Program-made: the position numbers and the translations under genes | NCBI GenBank assembly: GCA_965153355.1 | Contig: OZ231126.1 | Span: 13,888,001 to 13,952,000, forward strand | Length of the DNA: 64,000 bases | Direction of reading: 5' to 3' | Origin: Flaccisagitta enflata | Taxonomy: Eukaryota > Chaetognatha > Sagittoidea > Aphragmophora | Shown: piece by piece, positions 34,276-44,933 of the stretch | Layout: each line of letters opens with the position of its first letter | How positions within the stretch are numbered: position 1 is the first letter of the stretch | The notes under the pieces: model-generated | What the model saw: the letters and a program-made list of their open reading frames with translations, nothing else | Database searches by the model: none | Told to the model about the DNA's origin: nothing

Positions 34276-35399
34276 CAGTCGGTCTGTTTCTCAGCTTCTC
34301 CTGTTGCTCGGTCTGTCGGTTCTTGTTTTTGCATCACTGCTCCTGCCCAACTGTCCTTATATTCGTCCTTGTTATTTCATTCAATGACGTACATTTGGAA
34401 ACAGTCATTTTGAATAACTTTTCTTCATTCATTAAATAAATTATTCTTTCATTCATCCATTCATTCATTCATTCATTCTTTCATTCATTCATTCATTCAT
34501 TCATTCATTTATTCATTGAAAAAAATTTATTAAAAAAAAGCTTATGGAGATGAAAAAATTCTCTTTAAGGGGAAGCATATCGTTACAGTCTTTGGCTCTT
34601 CCCTTAGGTCCTTTTTTTGTTCATTTTTTTGGTCCGTCCGTTGGTTGGTTGGTTGTTTGGTTGGTTGGTTGGTTGGTTGTTTGGCAAAGCCTATTGCCCT
34701 AAACTTGCCCTTTTTTTATTTTAATGTGAGTATATGTATAGTTCTTTCAGTTGGGTTGTTGGTTGGTCGGTTGGTTGGTTGGTTGGGCAGTCGGTACGTT
34801 GGTCGGTAGGGCGGTCGGTTGGTCGGTTGGCTGGTCGTTCTGTTGGTCGGTCGGTTGGTTTGTGGTTCAGGCCTTTCCCATTGAAAAAATTCAAGTGATG
34901 CCTCTCCCATATTGTCCTATTATGGGAGGTTTTTTTAAAAAATAATTTTTTTTTTAAAGTAAAAAACAAGTTAAATATGTGTCAACTTATTCTTTAGTAC
35001 CAGGACATGCAAATATTTTGTTTGGGCGCCCCCCCCCCCCTCCCCACAAAAAAACACCCTTGAGATAATATTTGTTTCACCACCGCGAAAATGGAAAAAA
35101 AAGAAAAAATAAAAAGATTATTCTTAAAGAAATCAAAACCTTTTTATTCAGTATCGGAATGGTACGTAAGCAACTTGTGTTTTTATAATGTATAAGGCTA
35201 TGTCAGCAACTGTTTTTCAATATAGTTTGCAGTGAAGAAGTACGCATAGGAAAAAAAAAACGGAAATAACGAAATCGATCAACGAGCACAGGAGAACCAC
35301 AAATAAAACTAAAAAACTTCGGCTTTCATCCAGTATCTGTCCATGAAAAAAACATTTTTTTTAAATAGAGACGCCAAATTGACATTTAACATGATTCAT
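34276..35399. other. Spacer with (CATT)n and (TTGG)n runs
   Basis: CATT tetranucleotides at 34448-34516; TTGGTTGG-type tracts at 34633-34683 and 34750-34862. No gene seen. Confidence 0.6.
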
Positions 35400-35760
35400 A
35401 ACAACCCCTAACACAACCCTTAACCACATAATATCAACACCTACCCCTACACACCACCCCTAACGCAATCCCCACTCCTTACCCTAATTCCTATCCCCAA
35501 CTCTAACCCCACCCCTAACCCTAATCCCTACATATAGGTATACCTACCCCTAACATGCACCCCCCCTATCAATATCCTCACTCCTACCCCCTACCCTACA
35601 CCTACCCCTACACACCTAATGCTATCCCCACTCCTTACCCTAATCCCTATCCCCGATCCTAACACCATTCCTAACCCAATCCACATTCCTAACTCTAAAA
35701 GAGCCCTAACTGGACCGCTTACCCCAACATCAGTTTTAACCTTAACCACCATACTATATC
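35400..35760. repeat. Degenerate C-rich telomere-like array
   Basis: ACCCCTAAC/CCTACCCCTA-type hexamers over about 350 bp, more diverged than the two arrays at 17.2 and 27.7 kb. Confidence 0.7.
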
Positions 35761-35877
35761 AGGCAGTTTACATGAATAACGCTGTCAATGAGCCTATGGA
35801 AATCTCAATTTTTAATTAAAGATGAAGGCCAAGTTTTAAAAAAATAAACTGTAAACAGCCTGGAATGAAACAAACTC

Positions 35878-36462
35878 TCAGTCATCATCATCAAAGGCAT
35901 CCTCATCATCATCGTCGTCATCATCGTCACCATCAGCCCCCTTATCATCATCTTTGGCATTTGGTTGGCGACTTCTCTTTATGTTCAACTTCAATCGGTG
36001 CGACGGTTTCTTGGGTTTCTGTTCACTCCGGTATCTCGCCGTGATTACCGGAATGATCTCGCTCTTCGCCTGGGCCTAGAGTGTGTTTGGTGTTGTGTTT
36101 ATGGTTTTGTGTTGTGGTTGGGGTAGGGTTGGGGTGGGGGATGGGTGTTGAATGAAGTTTAGTGGGTTAAAAATTAAGAAGTCACATTGTCACATTCACG
36201 CTCTTTTTCAGTTATTAAGTGTTGAGCCCATTTCTTGCTTTAACATATGTGTTATGTTGGTTGATACAGGGGCCAAAAATAAATTGAATCCTATGTTTTT
36301 ATCAAGGAATGGAAAACTTTTTTTTTGTTAACCCCAAAATGTCCCACTTTCTTATAATGGTAAAAATGTCACATGTAGGATTGTATTTTTTGGGGGTCTT
36401 TAAGGAATAAAAGTACTATGTAAACATTTTCCCAAAGCATTTACCCTTGGGGAAAACATTTG

Positions 36463-36541
<79 letters not shown>

Positions 36542-36790
36542 TATATGTTATATATTTATTAAGATTACTTCTGTTTTCTCAAAAAAGGAACAAATCACCT
36601 TTTTTTTTTTTTTTTCTTTTTAAAAAGGAAATCTAAAACTACTACTACTACAACTACTACTACTACTACAACTACTTCTACTACAACTACTACTAATACT
36701 ACTACTACTACTACTACCACTACCACTACTTCTGCTACGACATCTACTACTACTTTTTACCACTACTACTACTACTACTACTACCACCAC

Positions 36791-36836
<46 letters not shown>

Positions 36837-39800
36837 CAAATACTTAATAATACTTTTAATTACTAAAAAACACTACTACTAATACCATCACCAAATAATA
36901 TACCAAATACTAAAACAATTTTTACAACCTAACGCCCAACCTGCTCATGACGTAAGGACACTCCGACTTTCTTGTCCAGTTTCAGCATCTCCCTTCGCAT
37001 GATGGGGGTTTGGACCGGTTTGTAAATGGGATTCACTCCTTGCAGGGAGAAGTTCGGCTGCTGGAAGATCATTCTGTTGACAAGGAGGAATGAAACCGGA
37101 GGAATTCATTACTTTTTCAACTCTTTTTTAATGGTTGTTTAATAGTGCTTCTTCCCAGAAAGAGTTCAACCTCCAATCTCCACAGTGTAGTTATGAAATT
37201 CCTCAACCCATCTCACTCTTTAACTGGGAATGTCAGTTGTACAACATATCACATGACAAGATCAATTACAAAATAAAAAAAACAAAGGCAGAACAAAAAC
37301 AATACCCAATTCACTTTCCGATGAAATTGGCCTAACACCAGCCTCTGGTGCTAGGCACCATCTTTATTTGAATCCCCTCGGCACGCAACAATTTTTTTTA
37401 AACCAAGTTTTTGATGAGCATGGAAGCTGCATGTGTGTTAAATCCCCACACTGTCCCCCTAGGTTTTTCTTATAATGGTACCCCTTTATATCAGTCAAAA
37501 CCTTACCCCCCCCCCCCCCCCAAAACAAAAAGGTTAAACATGACAAGATAAATTACAAATTACAAAAACTAACAAAGGCCGACCGGAAAAAATACGCAAT
37601 TTACCTTCCAATGAAATTGGCTTGAGACACCAGCTTCCGGTGGGTGGCCCCATCTTTATTGGAAGTCCCTTCGGCACGGCCCAAATGTGTGAAGACAGTA
37701 AATTTCTTTGACAGCATCCACGCCCACCACTGGATAACCAGGTCCCCCATCGCGTCTTCTTCCTCTTCCCATTCTTCGGTCTCTTCGTCTTGAACGAACA
37801 TCGACTTGTAACTCACCACATTCCCCTCGGTGATGAGGAAAACCCAAGTCTGTTTAGGGTCCGCCTCACCGTTGGGTTCCTCCGGGAAATCTTTTTTACC
37901 CATTGTATGGATTGGGCATTGGGCAGTGGGCGTAGGGAAGCAGGTGCATGCATGTGTATTGGGTATTGGACCGGGAAGGGGAGTAAGAAAAGGTAGTTGG
38001 TTGTATGAAAATAAAAAAGATAACATCATTTCACCTCAGTTCCCATTCCATGGGAGTTACGGCTGGTATTCTATACCCAATCATTGCCAACTGGTCAATG
38101 GAAACGGTTTTACTACGTCTTAAACAAACAACAATTTGAGAGAGAAAGGATTATTTGATTTTTGGACCTGTTACGCCAAATCTGAGAACAGCCCCAGATT
38201 TTCCAGTGTTCGATTTAAAATCGATTTGATCTGGTCTCTCTAAACAATACCCGTTCACCTTTTTTTGGTTTCCATGGTGGGGAGGGGGGGAGGGAAAGGT
38301 TGACCATGACAATTTTTTTTTTAAACAGTAGGAGGGATATGGTGCACAAAGGTGGAGTATCACAAAGGTAACCTACTTTTTCTAAAGAAGAAAAATATCA
38401 GCATTTTCTGGGCCTCACCTCAACAAATATGTTTTGGGTCTCCTTTAGGTTTCCTTCGGTCGACACACAAGCCTTTAATAAAAAGGGGAGGTTAATACTC
38501 ATTTAAACAACAGTTTTTTTCTTCGCCATGGGTGAGGGGCGGGGAGCCAATAGTCATCTATTTCCCTTTTTTTTCTCACCACTTTATCTTTTTAAAGAAA
38601 TGTAAAAAAAAAAAAAATTCCTGCAGAACCAACTTACTAACTTACTCACTAACTTACTTTAAAGAAAAAGAAAGGAGAGAAAACAAGAATAAAAGGTAGA
38701 AATGTCCAACCAGTCTTTTTCTTCGACTCGGCCCTCCTTCCCCCCCCCTCTCACCCCTCCACCATATCTAAATGTACCCAAGCAAGACTCACAAAACAAC
38801 ATTCACCTGGCTCATTAACAACATGCCACGCAACCCCCAAATGGTCCGCCAGTTGTTACTCTTGGACATGATGTCAATTCCGGCCAATTTGTCGCCATGC
38901 ATCGCGACGAGGTACTTCTTCCAGAAGGTGTCCAAACGATTCAAAAGAATTTTGTAACCACCAGGCACATAAACGTCCATAAAAACTTTGATGAAAAGTT
39001 TGTGGTAATCCTAGAATGCAAAGAGATCGTTTTACAAACTTCACCCCCCTCCTCCAATAAAGAAAAAAAATAAAATGCCAAAACCTCTTAGAGGTTTAGG
39101 CATCAAATTTTTCTCCTTTGGTGGGGGGGAGGGGGGGGGGGGGGAAATCTGTTCAACCAATTTTCCTGCGTGAAGGTTGCTTTGTTGAGTTGTTGGGTTG
39201 GTTGCTCAGTTCAATTTGTCTTTTCTCATATATATGGAATTGTGCCAGTATCCTACCCTAGCAATGCACCAACCCAAACAACGAAAATTCCTATTAAGAT
39301 ATGTGTGTTGTGGGCCTTTTTTTTTTGGTTTAACCATATCATTGTGTATAGTTGGGCTCATCACATTTTCTGACCTGTGAGATTTGTGGGAACCTCTTGG
39401 GGAATTCTTTAAAAAAGTCGCCGACGTCCGGTTTGTAAGCGGCCATCGATGGAGTTACTCCCGATTTCACCGCCAGAAACTAAAGAAGGTAAATCACCCT
39501 ATTAAGGAACCTCATTTATAAGCATCATCATTGGTAAACAACCTGATCCAAAAACCACCTTCATTCCATTTTCTGAACACTGAAGGTTTTTAAAACATTT
39601 AATTCAAACGTACCAAAACTTGGTCTTTGGTAAGCTTCTCCTCGCTGGTAAGGTTCGCCCGTGCTGTTGGTGTGAGATGTCGTAATCTCTCTTGTTTCTC
39701 CTCCATCTCTTTGTATGTCTGTTCCGAGTGCTCATCCAACAGGTAAAACTGAACCCCGTTTGTTGCCCAGAGACTTTTTTCGGAACCACGCGGCACCAAT

Positions 39801-42800
39801 CGGGATGTAGCGTCCTTCCCATTGTAAAGTGAGGGTTCAACATCACTCTCTGAAGAACCTTGGTCGTCAGGAGTTACTCGGTGTTCGGGTTCCCCTGCAG
39901 TGGGGGTATAATGGTAATTGAAAAGACAATTCATTGAAAAGAAATTTTTCATCCATTACAAAGAACAACCATGATAGGTCAACACAGCAACATAAAAACC
40001 AGACACAATCTTACTCTTTCGTCTTAGAGCACACCAAATCGACGAAATCTTCTTGGCCAGTTCGTTTTGTAAGTCGATCTCTCCCAAAGTTTGGTGCCCG
40101 GTAAAGAACCGTGGAGCGTCGGCCTTTATGAGTCCTAACAAAAGACCCACGGCATCCTTGCTGGTCAACTTCAACGTTGATCCGTTGTTAAGTTTCAACG
40201 TGTTGTCCATGTTGTTGACCAGGAGTAGCTCGACGATCATCGCCTGATTATGGGATTAAGTTAATTGTCAAATTAAGGAGATCCTTTACGCCCAAACGCA
40301 CAGGACGTCATATAATATGGGGTACCTGTGTTTCTCAATTACCATATCCTTTTTTTCTATTCAATATACAGATGTCCATCATGGTTGTGTATATCATATG
40401 TATCTCCCCACCTCAATGGACAATTCATCCGTCATGATTTTGGCTGCCATACTCCAGTAATTGCGGCTTTTCCCTTCCTTTAAGTTGTAGCAGTCCATTA
40501 TGGCATAGAGCGTCAATTCGCCCAACTCCGCCGCCTTCTTCGTCATTTGGGGCACGACGATTCTTTGGTAAACTTCTTTTATTTGTGCTGTGGAATCTAT
40601 ATGGAAATAATGGTTAAAGTCAAGCCTAGTCAGCCCTAGGGATAGTTCAATGAGTCTTTTTCTTTTTTTTGGCAAACACTAAACCAAAAAAATTTCAATA
40701 ACAACATCCTGGTTCCAACCTTTCAATTCACTGAGAGCGGGCCTCTTCGACTGCAGGAGGTAGAGATCGTCCTCGTCCGGGTTCACATTGGGCCTTTGGT
40801 AGATATATTGGCTGGAGGGTATGTGTTTGACAACCAATACGTTATGGCCGTCCATATTATTATCAATCAACTCCAGCCACTCCTCCCAATCCTGTGTCCC
40901 CTTTTTGCGCAGGAAAACTTTATGGGTAGGGGAGACTCGATAGTCGAAAACCTTTTTGACGCTTAAGGCTTCATGCCTCATCCCATAATCAAAGCGTAAC
41001 TCGCGGTCGCCGACTTTAATACCGCGGCCATAAAGTTCCTCCACCAACGTCACATCTGCATAAAACAAAGACAATTAGTCATAATCAGTGGAGTGACAAT
41101 GAAGCACCTCCACCTTCTTTTGGTAATAGGGATGGGTTGTGTCTGGCCAAAACAAATGTGCCCAAGCACATTTGTTTAATTTTTACAATTACTCATATAT
41201 CCGGATAATCACCCTTGGAATTTCCCGTTAGCCTCTGGGAAGGCAATTTCTTTTATGTCCAGTCTATGTAACTTGCATAAGTCAACCGATACACTCACTT
41301 ACCAAGACCATCAAGCATTGCACTCATGGGTTCGGTATTGCTTGCGAAACTGTGTTTTGGTAGGTCCACCAACACAGGTCCACTTGGGTTAACAAAACCA
41401 GTCTTCGTCTTCGCCTCCAACCGCAGTCTTTCTCGAATGTTTTGGACATCGAAAGCTCGAGATGTGTCTATTGGCCAAACCGACCTTCCATGAACTGTGG
41501 GGATGTGTAAAGAGAATCAGAATCATTTCCTAGTCCTGGGCTATGCGATTGTAAGGTTAGGCGCGTGAATCCGTCCAAAAATTATAAATCACTATATGTG
41601 TAAACCAATTTACACACACCTTCGCTGAATTTGCATTTTCCAAGGGCAACTTCGGTCGCTTTGGTCCTTGGGAAAACATCTTTGTATACAACCGGCAAAG
41701 CTGAATGAGTACGACGCTTTGGTTTGGGTTTCAGCGGTGGTGGTGGGCCGCTACCCTCAAACCGCCCTTCATCACGCCTTTGCTCGCTTGTGGATCCTGT
41801 GCAGGGTTGTGTATAGTTGCATGCCCTTTTTTCTGTATTTTGGGAGGATACTATTCCAAGTTTGTTTTGGTCTTATGTTGAGAGGCGCATGTAATAGTTT
41901 CCACTGCAATATGCAAATGAGCATTTTAGCCACCAACACGATCAGTGCAACAGATACTGCCGTAAAATCAATCCTCTGGCATTTGGTGATTTCCTTTATA
42001 CATCCCCTCAATCCTTTTCTTTCCCCCCCTCCCTAACATAATTCAGGGGGGGGGGAGCAACTATACACAGCCCTGTTTTCCAAAAAAAAAAATATGAATC
42101 CAAAGCGGATCTCCCCTTGGAGGAATCCTTTTTCCTTAGGTGGTTCAAACACCACATGCTTGGTTATGTCCGTCGCTCTTGTGTGTAAGTCGGTTTGTTG
42201 GTCAGTTGGTAATCCCTTGGTTGATGATCCACATGTTGACTATATTACCCTACTTGGCCTTTTATTTCCTTTATATTTTTGGCCATATTTTTTTCACCTG
42301 AAGCAACAGCTGTGGCATCCGAACTTTTTCCGGGAAGCGGCGGTTGTGATTCGCCGACGGAACTGCCAACCACCGGAGGGACAGCTTCCTGACGTGGCCT
42401 CTCTCTCCCATGTCCTGATTGTGATGCGGTCCCAGCGTAAGTCGTATCAGTTCCATAACCTACAAGTTGTGCAGTGAGAAAAAGAAAATACATTTTGGTT
42501 CTCTTTTGTATCCCTTAATCATGTGCACAGAACACAAAGCACAGTGTCCTTTGCACACCTACCCGACTCATTCCTTCTTTTTTCAAGTTGACCGCCAAGC
42601 TCAGCGTCGACTGACAATTCTTTTTCTCCTTCAGCATTGGACGATGAACATGCCGGCTCCGAGGAAGGTATATGATGGATCAATTTCTCCTTGTTTCCAA
42701 TGCACCTAGTCAGCACATCGAATGGCACAACGGGAGGTGTAGCATCATCTTCTCTGACTACAAAATCCACTTCCTCGTCATTTTCGGAGTCATCATTGAT

Positions 42801-43682
42801 GTCCTGTAACCCTTTGTCTTCGTCTTCTTCCGCCTCGTCGTCTTTTTCTTTTCTCTGTCCACTGTCTTGATGGGTTGTCTCATCAATACCCAGCGAACTC
42901 ATGTTTGGGGGCGGCAACACGTTTGGGGTCGCGGGAGGAGTTTCCTTAGCTGTTGACTCGGACTGATGCGCCGAATCCGTGTCCTCAGGGGAAGGGGAGT
43001 GACGGGAAAACGAAGAATGTTCCATGTGATTGTCACCCTTTGAGGTTTTGGGAATTGTATTTTCCGGGTCGGAGGACTGTTGAGAGCCACCAACCCCCGG
43101 CGATGACGCTGGAAGAGTAGTTGGTGGGTAAGGCTCGGGAATGTCGGCAATTGGGCTTCTTAGTTTAACCCTAGGAGCTTTGGCCCCGACGCGATCTGCA
43201 AATAAAGGGGAATGGTTAACAAGGTCGTATACACGAGCAGAAGTCGCAGGCGGGTGGGCAGGAGCGGCGAAAAAGCAAAGTATTTCCAACAGACAGTCAG
43301 ACAGACCTTCACGATCCACTGTAGTTAATCTTTGGTCGATGTCTTGGGTTGAAGCCGAAGAGTCCATAGGGTTTAAACGAATCTTGGCCTGTTTCGCGTT
43401 GTTGGCTTCCACGATGGCGTCCACACTTTTGATTTTCTTTCCTTTTGAGTTTTTCCCATCTTTTACATTCCCACCCGTTCCCCTATCAGAAACTGTTTTC
43501 CCCCTGGAATCTTTGTTAGTTTCCGTTTTTCTCCCCCCCCCACCCCCCTTTTGGCCTCTCCCCCCATCCCCCTTGGCCCTTTTTGAAGTTGAGGAAGACT
43601 CAACGTCATCGTCGGATTCTTCCGATGACCCCTTTCTCGCCTGCCTGCCTGAAGGCGTTTTACGTTGGCGGGTGGTGGACAT
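35878..43682 (-). CDS. 17-exon gene for a protein of about 1237 aa, unknown family
   Basis: Not recognised. Exons by splice signals and phase: 43682-43307, 43195-42563, 42459-42298, 41796-41620, 41494-41303, 41055-40720, 40596-40412, 40243-40015, 39894-39614, 39479-39375, 39010-38807, 38472-38419, 38239-38175, 38118-38035, 37904-37605, 37073-36941 and 36075-35878. Every junction is GT-AG and in phase except the acceptor of exon 15 (CATAC before AATGGG), where no AG exists for over 100 nt. The N-terminus (about 1-340) is low-complexity, basic then Ser/Asp-rich; a Pro/Lys-rich linker with KPKPKRR follows, then about 700 residues of ordinary globular composition. The C-terminus has KKPSHRLKLNIKRSR and a poly-Asp tail, suggesting a nuclear protein. 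No membrane segment seen. Exon 15 may instead start a separate 209-aa gene at ATG 37903. Confidence 0.75.
36462..36545. repeat. (TA)n microsatellite in an intron
   Basis: About 38 TA units, between the last two exons of the 17-exon gene. Confidence 0.95.
36637..36835. repeat. (ACT)n microsatellite in an intron
   Basis: Imperfect ACT trinucleotide run of about 200 bp, in the same intron as the TA run. Confidence 0.95.
37250..37395 (-). pseudogene. Decayed duplicate of the end of exon 15
   Basis: 37250-37390 repeats, with about one change in six, the block 37538-37685 that includes the end of exon 15 and its donor site: CATGACAAGAT, then AACAAAGGC, then TTTCC(G/A)ATGAAATTGGC, CACCAGC and ATCTTTATT. 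The copy has indels and a changed donor (CACTTT instead of TTACCTT), so it is not a working exon. Confidence 0.75.
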
Positions 43683-44933
43683 GTCAGTTTTTGGAAAATG
43701 TTTTCTTTAATGGTCACTTAGTTGTAAGTTTAATGCTGCAAATATTTGTTAAAAACCAAGAGTTGGGTACGTGAGCTCTTCATACAAATAATGAACTTTG
43801 GCTAAAACAGGATTTTTTTATTCAACGCAAAATGATATGCTTTGGTTAAAAGAAGTAATTTTTTAAGAAAACTTTCCCAATACATATCTTTTCTTCCTTT
43901 TTGGTTTTACTTTATTTATATATTTTTAAAGTTCTAATACAACATTTACAATTCCTTGGAAGGGGAAAAAACAATTTTCCAGTTTCCTTTTTGTTTTTCC
44001 CAAAAAAATTACAGCTTTTAACCAAAAGTTGGATTTCTTCATCACATCACATTGTTTCTTTCACACTTTTTATTTCCAGAGGGAGCAATGTAAAAAACCT
44101 TGAACCGCTTTTTACAGTTTCCTACAGAGTGACTCTGGTTGTGGTCCGGATACCCTTTTTAAAAACATGCCCTGTAAAATATCTGTAAAATCCCCTGCTA
44201 AATTCCACTGTTAAAATCCACTGTTAAAATCCCCTGTTAAAAACCCCTGTTAAAAACCCTTTTTAAAGAACCCACTAAAAAACCCCTTTTCAAAACCCCG
44301 GAGAAAAAAAAACCTCTTTTCGAAACCCAGGTAAAATAAAACCTGTAAAAAACCCTTATTAAAAACCACTGTTAAACAACTCTGGTAAAAACCCCTGCTA
44401 AAAAACCCCTGTTAAAAACACCTGTTAAAAACACCTGAGAAAAAATGTGTAAATAACCTCCATAAAAAACCCTTTTTCGAATGCTGAAAATGCTTGTTAC
44501 AAGTTAAGACAAACAATTGGTCAAAAAGTAAAAACAAGTTTCAAAAAGAGGTTTTTAATCGAGGTTTTTAATAGAGGTTTTTATCACAGTTTTTTTAAAA
44601 AGGTTTTTTTTTAGAGGTTTTTAACCAAGGCTTTTAACAGAGGTTTTTTACAGAGGTTTTTAACTTAGGTTTTTAACACAGTTGTTTAACAGAGGTTTAA
44701 AAAGAGGTTCTTCACAGAGGTTTTATACACATGTTTTTTCCTTAGGTCTTTGTACAAAAACATTCTCTCTGGGTAAGCTTGTATCAGGCTGTAAAAAACT
44801 TAAAAAACATGTTAAAAGGTTTTTTCCTTTGCCGCCTCTGTCTTTTATTTTTTGCGAAACACGTGTACAATCTTATTCTTCGACAGTTTTGGGTAGACTA
44901 TAAAACACTGCCTATGTTTAACCACTTTCGTTA
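43683..44933. repeat. Intergenic region with two opposed 12-13 bp arrays
   Basis: 44185-44430 is an array of TTAAAAACCCCTG-type units; 44545-44720 is an array of AGAGGTTTTTAAC-type units, the same motif on the other strand. Together they can fold into a large imperfect hairpin. They lie between the 3' end of the 433-aa gene and the 5' end of the 17-exon gene, where a promoter must also lie. Confidence 0.8.
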
